From Croceicoccus mobilis (lineage in GTDB: Bacteria > Pseudomonadota > Alphaproteobacteria > Sphingomonadales > Sphingomonadaceae), in assembly GCF_001661965.1 (NCBI RefSeq), contig NZ_LYWZ01000017.1, positions 62,001 through 126,000 of the forward strand: a stretch of 64,000 nt of DNA, given 5' to 3'. The number at the start of each line of letters is the position of its first letter. Position 1 is the first letter of the stretch. Both the position numbers and the translations under genes were made by a program. Positions 34,107-42,447 of the stretch are shown piece by piece. The notes below the pieces were generated by a model. It was given only the letters and a program-made list of their open reading frames with translations, made no database searches and had not been told where the DNA came from.

Positions 34107-35270
34107 TCAGCTCAGCGAAGAGAAGAAGGCGCGATATTCCTCCAGCACGATCCCCGGCTGCTCCGCCGGAAGGAAATGACCGCCCGCCGGCACGCGCTGC
34201 CAGCGCCTGAGGTCGGTCTTTTCCGCCACGATGGCACGCGGCAGGAAAGCGACCTCACGCGGGGCGATGGCGACGCCAAAGGGAACGGGAATCGTCTTTG
34301 CCGCGTCGTTCAGGACCGGCCAGTCGATCTCCAGCCCAAAGCCCTTGAACTGCTCGGCATAGATCCGCATCGACGAACCGATGGTGTTGGTCAGCCAGTA
34401 AAGCGATGCCGTCGTACATAGGAAATCCCTGGAATAGGCGTTCAGGACATCGCCGTCGCAATCGCTCCAGTTGCGGCGCCGCTCCCACAGCCATGCGGCG
34501 GTGCCGATGGGCGAATCGGCCAGCGCATAGGCCAGCGTCTGCGGATCGGCGGATTGCACCGCGACATGGCTGGTGATGGTGGGCAGCGCCTCGAACGCGC
34601 GGGCCAGCATCCATTGCTCGTCCTCGGCAAAGGCATCGGGCCCGATCGTCGCGGGGTTGAGCCCCGGCAACATCATCAGCGAGACATGCGCGGCAATGAT
34701 GTGCTCCGCATGCGCGTGCCCCAGTTCCGCCGTGACGCCCGCGCCCCAGTCCCCGCCCGCCGCGGCAAAGCGGTCATAGCCCAGCATCGCCATCAGCTTG
34801 ACCCACAGCTGCCCGATCCGGCGAAGCCCGATGCCCGTCGTGGCAAGCGGCGCGGAAAAGCATACGCCCGGAAGCGAAGGCACCACGACATCGAAGGCAG
34901 GGCCATCTCGCTCCCCCGTTACGAGCGGTTCGATCAGCGCGTGCCAGTCCCAGAATGTCCACGGCCAGCCATGGGTCAGGATCAGCGGGATCGCATCGGG
35001 GCGCCCGCTTTTCAGGTGGACGAAATGGATCGAAATACCGTCGATATCGGCGATGAACTGCGGCAGGCGATTCATTTTCGCCTGCTGCGCCTCCCAGTCG
35101 AAATCGCGCGCCCAGTATCGCGCCATGTCGGACAGCCAGTCCTGGTTGACGCCATAGCGCCAGTCGTCATTGCCGAAATCGCCGGGCCAGCTCGCCCCCT
35201 CGATCCGGCGGCGCATGTCGTCCACCCGTTCGGGCGCGATGGCGATTTCAAAGGGGAGCGGGGCGCTCAC
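34107..35270 (-). CDS. Epoxide hydrolase (alpha/beta hydrolase with EHN domain)
   Basis: A 387-residue hydrolase. The N-terminal EHN region reads SWPGDFGNDDWRYG, typical of microsomal-type epoxide hydrolases. The oxyanion-hole segment is LTHGWPWTFWDW (HGWP), the nucleophile elbow is AGGDWGAGV with catalytic Asp, and GGHFLPAEQPG near the end supplies the catalytic His. The GTG at 35270 overlaps the preceding NTF2-like stop (GTGA). It is the last gene of the long leftward run. It would open an epoxide made by the P450 or another oxygenase to a diol. Confidence 0.9.
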   Translation of the reverse strand: MSAPLPFEIAIAPERVDDMRRRIEGASWPGDFGNDDWRYGVNQDWLSDMARYWARDFDWEAQQAKMNRLPQFIADIDGISIHFVHLKSGRPDAIPLILTHGWPWTFWDWHALIEPLVTGERDGPAFDVVVPSLPGVCFSAPLATTGIGLRRIGQLWVKLMAMLGYDRFAAAGGDWGAGVTAELGHAHAEHIIAAHVSLMMLPGLNPATIGPDAFAEDEQWMLARAFEALPTITSHVAVQSADPQTLAYALADSPIGTAAWLWERRRNWSDCDGDVLNAYSRDFLCTTASLYWLTNTIGSSMRIYAEQFKGFGLEIDWPVLNDAAKTIPVPFGVAIAPREVAFLPRAIVAEKTDLRRWQRVPAGGHFLPAEQPGIVLEEYRAFFSSLS

Positions 35271-35737
35271 CACGGAAACTCGCGCACCGGGGCGGCTTCG
35301 CCCAGCCAGCGCGCAAAGCGGGAATCGGGGCGCGACCATTCCATCGCGGCGTGGCGCTTCATGATAAGCCAGCGATCGCCGGTCTTGACAAACTGGTCGT
35401 CATAGCGGCCGAAATGGTCGAACCCCAATTCGCTGGTCACGCAGACATAGGTGGTGGCATCAGCTGTCTCGGGACCGGTCAGTTCGATCATCGTGCTCGT
35501 CAGATTGTGCCGCTGGAAATTGGCATCGTCATAGGCGGCCCGGCTTTCCGCGCCGGGTTTCAGCATGGCGAGAATTTCCTCCAGCCCATGCGCATCGCCC
35601 AGCCCGCGTACCGAAAAATGCGCCTCGGGGTGGAAGACCTCGGCGTGGCGTTCGTAATCGGCGGTGTCGGCGTTGCGGTTATACAGTTCCAGCGTGTATC
35701 GGATCGCCTCTCGCGCCAGTGCCTGATCGGGTGTCAT
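35267..35737 (-). CDS. NTF2-like / SnoaL-like protein
   Basis: A 156-residue NTF2-fold protein. DQALAREAIRYTLELYNRNAD forms the first helices, and YDDQFVKTGDRWLIMKRHAAME is the typical long C-terminal strand pair. Candidate acidic residues line the pocket (AEVFHPEAHFSV) as in ring-isomerase or scytalone-dehydratase-type members. It sits 12 bp after the degenerate SDR and is coupled to the epoxide hydrolase. Function may be a dehydratase or isomerase acting on the same intermediate; this cannot be decided from sequence. Confidence 0.82.
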   Translation of the reverse strand: MTPDQALAREAIRYTLELYNRNADTADYERHAEVFHPEAHFSVRGLGDAHGLEEILAMLKPGAESRAAYDDANFQRHNLTSTMIELTGPETADATTYVCVTSELGFDHFGRYDDQFVKTGDRWLIMKRHAAMEWSRPDSRFARWLGEAAPVREFPW

Positions 35738-35749
35738 CGGTTCCTCTCC

Positions 35750-36523
35750 TTAGAACAGGCCGCGCGTCCAGCCGCCGTCGACGGCGATGGTCTGGCCGGT
35801 GATATAGCTGGCGCGGTCGGAACACAGGAACGCGGCAAGGCCCGACACTTCATCTGGCGTGCCGTTGCGCCCCATCTGGATTACCGGCGGCTCCTCGCGC
35901 GGGGTGCGCATGCCGCCGCCCGACTGCGCCTCGGTGTTGAGGCCGGTGTCGATGCTGCCCGGCGCGATCGTGTTGACGGTGATGCCAAAGGGCGCCAGCT
36001 CGTTCGAAAGGCTGCGCGCCAGCGCCACCGCCGCGGTGCGATAGGTGTTGGACAGCACGATATTGAAAAACCGGTGCGGCTCTTTCGCGCAAACCGAACC
36101 GAGATTGACGATCCGGCCAAATCCCTGGTCCTTCATCGGCCCCATCACCTCGCGCACCAGCATGGCGAAGGACAGCACGACCTGGTCGTTGCTTTGGCGA
36201 AAGTCCTCGTCCGCCGCCTCGTCAAAGCCATAGCGCAGGATGGAACGCACATTGCCGATCACGATGTCGGGATCGCCGAAAGCCTCGCGAGTGCGCGCCA
36301 CCGCCTCCTGCACCCCGGCCTCGCTTGCCATGTCGGCGCTGATCGCGATGGCGGTGCCGCCAGCCACCTCGATCGCGGCGACGGTTTCGGCCAGCGGCCC
36401 TTCCCGCCGAGCGACGATGGCGACCCGCGCGCCCTCGCCCGCCAGTTCCATCGCGATGGCGCGGCCCATGCCCGCGCTCCCGCCGGAGACCAGTGCGACG
36501 CGGTTCTCCAGCCCCAGCTTCAT
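35750..36523 (-). CDS. SDR-fold protein lacking the Tyr/Lys catalytic pair
   Basis: A 257-residue protein of the short-chain dehydrogenase fold. The nucleotide loop SGGSAGMG (13-20) and the C-terminal TIAVDGGWTRG are normal. However the catalytic YxxxK aligns with N159-T-Y-R-T163, so Tyr is Asn and Lys is Thr, and the NNAG turn reads IGNVR. Tyr161 sits two residues off the normal position. The ATG at 36523 has GAGGCGCAGGGC upstream. It lies in the long operon 10 bp after the CrtC/AttH-like gene. It may be a non-oxidoreductase or a binding protein. Confidence 0.82.
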   Translation of the reverse strand: MKLGLENRVALVSGGSAGMGRAIAMELAGEGARVAIVARREGPLAETVAAIEVAGGTAIAISADMASEAGVQEAVARTREAFGDPDIVIGNVRSILRYGFDEAADEDFRQSNDQVVLSFAMLVREVMGPMKDQGFGRIVNLGSVCAKEPHRFFNIVLSNTYRTAAVALARSLSNELAPFGITVNTIAPGSIDTGLNTEAQSGGGMRTPREEPPVIQMGRNGTPDEVSGLAAFLCSDRASYITGQTIAVDGGWTRGLF

Positions 36524-36533
36524 GCCCTGCGCC

Positions 36534-37751
36534 TCATTGGAAGCCGTAGGGGTCGTAGCGTCCATTGATGAACAGCTCGACCTGCGAAGATCCGCGCGAC
36601 ACCGTGCCATCGGGGGCATAGGTGGTGACACGCGCCAGATATTCGGGGCCGTGGACCATGCTGCCGACGCTGGTGCCGGTGTTGAACCCTTCGGACGCGC
36701 CCGCGCCGCTGACGGAATGGGGCGTATATTGGAATGGCTGCACCGAATAATCGGCCGCCTCCCATTCCAGCGCAAGCTCCTCCGACCCGTGATAGGTGAA
36801 GAAAGTGCCGCCATCGTACCAGCTGCCCGGAAACGCGCCCATCGGCTGCACCACCCACGGCGGCGTCTCGATATCGAAGACCTGCTTCCACTCGCGCCCA
36901 TCTTTATCGGCCAGGAAGAAGGTGGCGCGTTTCAGGATGCGGGTGCCTTCGGTGAACTCCATCTCGTGCCGGCCAGAGACGAGCTCGACCTCCTCCTCGT
37001 CCCAGCCCTTGAAGATGCGGCCGCCAAAGGGGGTGCCGAACACGTCGTTCATCTTGCCCTGCACGCCCTCTGCCGTTTCGTGGACGTGGTAGAAGCCGCT
37101 GTATTCGCCCGTGCGAAAGCAGTTCCAGAACCGCATCGCGCGCTTGGGTCCTTCATCGTCCTCCATCGGCGGCAACAGGGTGGGGAGCGGGGAGAGCGGC
37201 GGGCGCGAGGCGTAAAGACCCCAGCTGTGATCGCGCGAACCCGACCAGCCTTCGGGTTCCACCTCCCAGCTCCGCTCGCTCGACTTGATCCAGCCGGTGC
37301 ATTTGCCGGGCTGCGAATAGCGGCTCTGGTCGGTGGTGCGCCGCCCGCGATGGGTGGCGATGTGGTGGTCTTCCAGAAAGGCGGGCGAGGTTCCTTCCCA
37401 CATGATGTCGAACGAAACGCCGCTGTCGTTTTCAGCCAGTTCGATGCGGATGCGCTTCAATGGCTCGACGATGGTGACGCGGAACGGTCCCACCTCCAGC
37501 GCGACATTGCGGCGCCAGCAGCGGTTGAAGCGAATCGTGGTCTGATGCCCCGCGACGTTGAGCAGCACGCAGCCGCCGATCATGTCGGTATTGGGATTGA
37601 TGCGCAGATAGGTGCCAAGGAATACCTTTTCATCCGCATTGAACACGCCGAACCAGTACCCCTCGTCCCATGCATAATCGGTCGAGGGGATATAGGTCAC
37701 CGGATAGGGCGTCTGGTGGACGGGAAATTCGTCATATTGGCTAAGCTTCAC
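36534..37751 (-). CDS. CrtC/AttH-like lipocalin-fold protein, larger paralogue
   Basis: A 405-residue protein distantly related to that at 21385. The shared signature is SGSRDHSWGLYASRPP near the middle, corresponding to VRDRSWGELRPE there. The first half (YGVF-type strands, GTYLRINPNTDMIGG) and second half each look like one lipocalin barrel, as in CrtC/AttH proteins. I chose GTG at 37751 because GGGAGAGAATGCG lies directly upstream; TTG at 37766 overlaps that ribosome site. It is in the long leftward run between the flavoprotein and the degenerate SDR. Hydratase or terpenoid-binding roles are possible. Confidence 0.65.
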   Translation of the reverse strand: MKLSQYDEFPVHQTPYPVTYIPSTDYAWDEGYWFGVFNADEKVFLGTYLRINPNTDMIGGCVLLNVAGHQTTIRFNRCWRRNVALEVGPFRVTIVEPLKRIRIELAENDSGVSFDIMWEGTSPAFLEDHHIATHRGRRTTDQSRYSQPGKCTGWIKSSERSWEVEPEGWSGSRDHSWGLYASRPPLSPLPTLLPPMEDDEGPKRAMRFWNCFRTGEYSGFYHVHETAEGVQGKMNDVFGTPFGGRIFKGWDEEEVELVSGRHEMEFTEGTRILKRATFFLADKDGREWKQVFDIETPPWVVQPMGAFPGSWYDGGTFFTYHGSEELALEWEAADYSVQPFQYTPHSVSGAGASEGFNTGTSVGSMVHGPEYLARVTTYAPDGTVSRGSSQVELFINGRYDPYGFQ

Positions 37752-37782
37752 CGCATTCTCTCCCAATGGTTCCTTGGCGCGG

Positions 37783-39216
37783 TCAGGCCGGGGTCAGCCC
37801 CGGCAGCGGATCGTTGGCGAGCACTTCCTTGGCGGTTTCCTCGCCGGCGATACGGCCAAAGGTCAGCGCATTGCCGACCCCCATGCCGCCGCCCGAATAG
37901 CGCTTGCCCTGGATGCAGCCGACCGTTTCGCCCGCGGCGAACAGGCCGGGAATGATCTTGCCATTGCAGTCACGCACGCGAGTGGTGGCGTCGATATCGA
38001 CCCCGGCGCTGGTCTGGCCAATGACCGATGCGCGTACCTCGACCGCGAAAAACGGTGCCTTGTCGATGGGGAAATGCTTAGGTGCGTTCTTCTCCCATTC
38101 GGTATCGACGCCGCTTCGCGCATCCTCGTTATAGCGCGCCGCGGTCGAACGCAGGGCCAGCCGGTTGACGCCGATCATGTCGGCCAGATCGTCAAGCGTG
38201 TCGGCCTGCTTGATCCGCCCCGTCTTCACATGCTTGCGGATCAGATCCTCGTCCCAGGTCTGCGACACCTCGCCAGTGTGATAGGGGTCGGAAAAACGCT
38301 TGTCCTGACTCCCCTCGACCATCGTCTTTTCATCGAAGATGCCCCATGCATGGGCACGCGGCTGCTCGTTGATCAAGTAGCCCGACACCGCATAGGGCGC
38401 GTTTTCGGGCATGAAGCGATGGCCGTCATCGTTCACCAGCATCATCCACGGCGGCAGGAACGCTTCCACCGATTTGGGCACCAGCGCGGCCGACGGCAGG
38501 ACAAGGCCCGTATCGATGCCGGTAATCTCGGCCCCGACCTGTTCGCCCAGCTTGATCCCATCGCCCAGGATAAAGGGCGCATCGTCGTGGACGGCGTAGA
38601 CGATATCGCCGTGCTGCGCGACAGAGGGGAAATATTTCGCCCGCATGGTGGGGCTGTTGCCCAGGCCGCCGGTGGTCAGCACCACCGCCTTGGCCTTCAG
38701 GTCCACGCCGTCGGCATGGACGCCGCAGACGCGGCCATCCTCGACCAGCAAGCGTTCGACGCGGGTCTTCAACGCGGTTTCGATTCCGCGGGCACCCACT
38801 TCGTTCTTGAGGATTTCGCCAATCGTATAGCCCGAACCCTTGGTGCAATGGCCGCGCGGCACGGTATCGACGCCCGACTTCACCACCCATTCGTATTCGG
38901 CGCCAAGGCTGACCATCCATTCCACCGCCTCGGCGCTGCGATTGGCGAAGGTGCGGATGATATCGGGTCGGGTCTGCCACGCGTTCAGCGTCATAATGTA
39001 ATCGTACATCGCCTGCGGGCTGTCCTCGATCCCTTGCGCCTTTTGCACCGAAGTGCCGGCGGCATAGATCACCCCGCCCGACAGCCATGTCGCACCGCCC
39101 AGCTTTTCATCAGCTTCCAGAATCATGACGCTGGCGCCCGCGTCATGCGCGACAATCGCCGCCGTCATGCCCGCACCGCCGCCGCCCACGACGATCACGT
39201 CGTAATCGTAGTCCAT
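37783..39216 (-). CDS. FAD-dependent dehydrogenase, ketosteroid-dehydrogenase/fumarate-reductase type
   Basis: A 477-residue flavoprotein. It has DVIVVGGGGAGMTAAIVA at 6-23, KLGGATWLSGG, and the C-terminal GKRYSGGGMGVGNALTFG that caps the FAD in ketosteroid dehydrogenases. Compared with the protein at 9701, the key Tyr-Pro-Gly-Ala of SYPGAGG is RYSGGGM here: Tyr is kept but the loop differs, so a different ketone or enoate substrate is likely. ATG has GGGAGAATGAC upstream. It follows E1 beta by 81 bp that contain a strong hairpin. Confidence 0.85.
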   Translation of the reverse strand: MDYDYDVIVVGGGGAGMTAAIVAHDAGASVMILEADEKLGGATWLSGGVIYAAGTSVQKAQGIEDSPQAMYDYIMTLNAWQTRPDIIRTFANRSAEAVEWMVSLGAEYEWVVKSGVDTVPRGHCTKGSGYTIGEILKNEVGARGIETALKTRVERLLVEDGRVCGVHADGVDLKAKAVVLTTGGLGNSPTMRAKYFPSVAQHGDIVYAVHDDAPFILGDGIKLGEQVGAEITGIDTGLVLPSAALVPKSVEAFLPPWMMLVNDDGHRFMPENAPYAVSGYLINEQPRAHAWGIFDEKTMVEGSQDKRFSDPYHTGEVSQTWDEDLIRKHVKTGRIKQADTLDDLADMIGVNRLALRSTAARYNEDARSGVDTEWEKNAPKHFPIDKAPFFAVEVRASVIGQTSAGVDIDATTRVRDCNGKIIPGLFAAGETVGCIQGKRYSGGGMGVGNALTFGRIAGEETAKEVLANDPLPGLTPA

Positions 39217-39268
39217 GTCATTCTCCCGGATTGCCGGCGTTTCTAGTGCCGGTCATAATTCTAGCGCG

Positions 39269-39290
39269 GCGGGGCGGCTGACCGCCCCGC
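39269..39290. terminator. Strong hairpin inside the long leftward run
   Basis: GCGGGGCGG and its exact complement, 9 bp, separated by CTGA, 8 bp after the E1 beta stop read leftwards. No T-run follows on the minus strand. It may be a partial terminator or a 3-prime end protector that splits the run into two expression levels. Confidence 0.45.
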
Positions 39291-39297
39291 ACGACAA

Positions 39298-40281
39298 TCA
39301 GGCCACCAGTTCCAGTGCCGCCTTGCCGATGGAATCGGCACTGGGGGCAAAGGCGGATTCCAGCGGCTTGCAATAGGGCACTGCGCAAAACGCGCCGCCC
39401 ACCCGCTTCACCGGCGCTTTCAGCTGGCCGAACAGTTCCTCGTTGATGACCGACGCGATTTCGGCGCCAATGCCGAATTCCTTCACCGCCTCGTGCACGA
39501 TCAGAGCGCGGCCGGTCTTTTTAACCGACGCCAGCACCGTTTCCCGGTCCCACGGAGAGATCGTGCGCAAGTCGATGACCTCCGCCTCGGTCCCGTCCTT
39601 GGCCATCTGATCGGCCACCGCCATGGCATGGTTCACCATCAGCGAATGGGTGATGATCGTAAGATCGCTGCCCTCGCGCGCGATGCGGGCTTTGCCCAGC
39701 GGGATTTTTTCCGCGGTGAAATCGGCGGGCATGAAATAGAGCTGGATGTTCTCGATGAACAGCACCGGATCATCGTCCTCGATCGCGGCGCGCAGCAGGC
39801 CATAGGCATCGGTCGGGTTCGACGGGGCGACGACCTTCATGCCGGGCGTATGGGCAAACCATGCCTCAAGGTAATCGGAATGCTGCCCGCCGGTCGAAAA
39901 GCCCGATCCCGTCATGGTGCGCACCACCATCGGCACCGCGGTCTGCCCGCCCGACATGAAGCGCAATTTCGCGGCATGGTTGGTCAGCATGTCCATCGCC
40001 ACGGCGACGAAATTCATCAGCATGATCTCGGCCACCGGGCGGTATCCGCCGATCGCCGCGCCAATCGCAGAGCCGATGATCGCCTGTTCCGAAATCGGGG
40101 TGGACACGACGCGCTCGGCGCCGAACTTGGTCGACAGGCCCTTCGTAACGCCCATCACGCCGCCCTCTTCGGGATCGGCCACTTCCTCGCCCAGCGCTAG
40201 GACCTTGGGATCGGCTTCCATCGCATCGTGCAGCGCGCGATTGATGGCTTCGAGCATGGTGATTTTCGTTGTCTCGGTCAT
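39298..40281 (-). CDS. 2-oxoacid dehydrogenase E1, beta subunit
   Basis: A 327-residue transketolase-fold protein. The segments LALGEEVADPEEGGVMGVTKGL, STPISEQAIIGSAIGAA and LRTISPWDRETVLASVKKTG are the hallmark of E1 beta of pyruvate, acetoin and branched-chain 2-oxoacid dehydrogenases. It is 7 bp downstream of the alpha subunit. No lipoyl E2 or E3 gene is present in the window, so the E1 either borrows core E2/E3 subunits or works alone as a decarboxylase. The order alpha-beta and length are normal. Confidence 0.93.
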   Translation of the reverse strand: MTETTKITMLEAINRALHDAMEADPKVLALGEEVADPEEGGVMGVTKGLSTKFGAERVVSTPISEQAIIGSAIGAAIGGYRPVAEIMLMNFVAVAMDMLTNHAAKLRFMSGGQTAVPMVVRTMTGSGFSTGGQHSDYLEAWFAHTPGMKVVAPSNPTDAYGLLRAAIEDDDPVLFIENIQLYFMPADFTAEKIPLGKARIAREGSDLTIITHSLMVNHAMAVADQMAKDGTEAEVIDLRTISPWDRETVLASVKKTGRALIVHEAVKEFGIGAEIASVINEELFGQLKAPVKRVGGAFCAVPYCKPLESAFAPSADSIGKAALELVA

Positions 40282-40288
40282 GGCAGCC

Positions 40289-41272
40289 TCACGCGATTTC
40301 CTGCGCGAACACGTCGCGCTTCAGTTCGATGGCATCGGGATAGTCGGCGTCATAGGCGGCCGCGACGGCGGCCTCGATGACCTCCTTGATGCCGCTTTCC
40401 ATGCCGGCCAGCTCGTCCTCGCTGGCGATCCCCTCGTCGATCAGGCGCTGGCGCAGCGCGGGGACGGGGTCCTCCTGCTTGGCCTCGGCCAGTTCGCCGT
40501 GCTTCATGTAATCGCACATGTCGCCAATCAGATGGCCGTTGAAGCGGAAGGTCATCGCCTCGATCATGGTCGGCCCCTCACCCGCGCGAGCGCGGTCGAT
40601 GGCGACCTTGGCGGCGCCGTACATTTCGTCCGGATCATTGCCGTTCACCGTCACGCCGACCATGCCATAGGCATCGGCGCGCTTTGAATAGCGGTCGATC
40701 TTGGTCGATTTCTGCATCGAGGTATGTTCGGCGTAGAGATTGTTCTGGCACAGGAAGATGACCGGCAGGTCGAACAGCGCCGCCATGTTCATGCTTTCGT
40801 GGAACGCGCCTATATTCGATGCGCCATCGCCGAACGTGGCGACCGCCACCTGCCCCTTGCCGTCAAGCTTCGCCGCCCAGCCCAGCCCCACGGCGATCGG
40901 CATGGACGACCCGACAATGCCGGTGGTGACCATACAGCCCGATTCCGGATGGGTCAGGTGCATCGGCCCGCCCTTGCCTTTGCACGATCCGGTGACGCGC
41001 CCGGCGAGTTCTGCCCACATGGTGTCGAGCGGAAACCCCTTGGCCACCATGTCATGCGTACCGCGATAGATCGTGCACAGGTAATCGTCGTCATTCAGGC
41101 TCATCGCCAGCGCCGAGGGGATGATTTCCTGCCCGCGCCCGCTGTAATAGGGGGTGACGAGCCGACCCGACTTCATCTCCTTGATGATCCGTTCGTCGTT
41201 AAGCTTGATGGTCGCCGCCTTGCGGTAGATCTCCAGCAAGGTCGCCTTGTCGGGCGTTGGGTAGTTAGACAT
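40289..41272 (-). CDS. 2-oxoacid dehydrogenase E1, alpha subunit
   Basis: A 327-residue thiamine-diphosphate-binding protein. YRGTHDMVAKG and GKGGPMHLTH are E1 alpha motifs, and the thiamine-diphosphate motif runs from GDGASN to the NN of CQNNLYAEH. Its length suits the acetoin/pyruvate E1 alpha group. It is 23 bp after an acyl-CoA dehydrogenase gene. In this context it could take pyruvate or a branched 2-oxoacid released by the CitE-like lyase at 42444 (inference). Confidence 0.93.
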   Translation of the reverse strand: MSNYPTPDKATLLEIYRKAATIKLNDERIIKEMKSGRLVTPYYSGRGQEIIPSALAMSLNDDDYLCTIYRGTHDMVAKGFPLDTMWAELAGRVTGSCKGKGGPMHLTHPESGCMVTTGIVGSSMPIAVGLGWAAKLDGKGQVAVATFGDGASNIGAFHESMNMAALFDLPVIFLCQNNLYAEHTSMQKSTKIDRYSKRADAYGMVGVTVNGNDPDEMYGAAKVAIDRARAGEGPTMIEAMTFRFNGHLIGDMCDYMKHGELAEAKQEDPVPALRQRLIDEGIASEDELAGMESGIKEVIEAAVAAAYDADYPDAIELKRDVFAQEIA

Positions 41273-41295
41273 CTCTCACCTCTCGCTTCGAATTT

Positions 41296-42447
41296 TTATC
41301 GGCGGTTCCTGAACAGGTCGCGCCCGATGATCTGCTTCATCACTTCGGTCGCGCCGCCCGCGATCCGCGTGATGCGCGCATCGATAAAGGCACGCGCAAT
41401 CGGATATTCCAGCATGTAGCCATAGCCGCCAAAGAACTGCAGGCATTCGTTGACGACCTTGTTGTGCAGGTCGGTGACGCACAGCTTGACCTTGGCGGCA
41501 TCGATGGGGCTCAGCTCGCCCTTCAGATGCTGCGCGATGCACCAGTCGGTAAACACGCGCATCGCAGTCGTTTCTGCCGAAAGCTGCGCCAGCGTGAACT
41601 GGGTGTTCTGGAAATCCGCGATCGTCCCCCCGAACGCCTTGCGTTCCGAAGTGTATTCCACCGTCCAGTCGATCGCCGCCTCGGCCACGCAGATGCTGCG
41701 GATCGCCTGCGTCAGACGTTCCTGCGAGAGCTTGGTCATCAGCATCGAGAAACCGGCGTTCTCGTCACCCAGCCGATTGGAAACGGGTACGCGCATGTCG
41801 GAAAAGAACAGTTCCGACGTGTCCTGCGCCTTCAGCCCGATCTTGTCGAGATTGCGCCCGCGCTCGAAACCCTCGCGCGCGGATTCACACAATATGATGG
41901 AAACGCCGCGCGGCCCCGCCTCGGGGTCGGTCTTGCAGGCGAGCAGGATGAAATCGCAGTTCTGCCCGTTGGAGATATAGGTTTTCTGCCCGTTGATGAC
42001 ATAGTCATCGCCATCGCGAACCGCTCGGGTGCGCAGTTCCTTCAAATCGCTGCCCGCGCCCGGCTCGGTCATGGCGACCGCGCCAATCGCGGTGCCCGCG
42101 ACCATTCTGGGCAACCATTCGCGCTTAAGCTCTTCCGATCCCCAGGCAAGTATATAGGGCGCGACCATTTCGGAATGGACCATGAAGCCCGGCCCGCTCA
42201 TGCCCTTCTTGGCCAGCTCCTCGATGACGACGACATTATACAGCCAGTCTGCGCCAAAACCGCCATATTCCTCGGGAATGTCGGGGCACAAGATGCCCGC
42301 CTCGCCCGCCTTGGCCCAGATCTCGCGGGGGACGCGCTTGTCCTCCTCCCACTGGGCGTGGTTTGGCACGAGTTCGGTGTCGACGAAATTGCGCACCGAC
42401 TCCCGGAAAATCTCGTGCTCGCTCGAAAACAGCGTGCGCTCCATCAT
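41296..42447 (-). CDS. Acyl-CoA dehydrogenase
   Basis: A 383-residue flavoenzyme of normal length. AVAMTEPGAGSDLKELRTRA and YVINGQKTYISNG are the two family signatures; FGGYGYMLEYPIARAFIDAR is the C-terminal one. At the site of the MCAD catalytic Glu the sequence is IAGGAT, so the base is probably the Glu of QERLTQA, as in isovaleryl-CoA/long-chain types. The ATG at 42447 follows GGGGGAGCTGC and overlaps the stop of the lyase gene by four bases. It makes an alpha,beta-enoyl-CoA in the pathway. Confidence 0.93.
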   Translation of the reverse strand: MMERTLFSSEHEIFRESVRNFVDTELVPNHAQWEEDKRVPREIWAKAGEAGILCPDIPEEYGGFGADWLYNVVVIEELAKKGMSGPGFMVHSEMVAPYILAWGSEELKREWLPRMVAGTAIGAVAMTEPGAGSDLKELRTRAVRDGDDYVINGQKTYISNGQNCDFILLACKTDPEAGPRGVSIILCESAREGFERGRNLDKIGLKAQDTSELFFSDMRVPVSNRLGDENAGFSMLMTKLSQERLTQAIRSICVAEAAIDWTVEYTSERKAFGGTIADFQNTQFTLAQLSAETTAMRVFTDWCIAQHLKGELSPIDAAKVKLCVTDLHNKVVNECLQFFGGYGYMLEYPIARAFIDARITRIAGGATEVMKQIIGRDLFRNRR

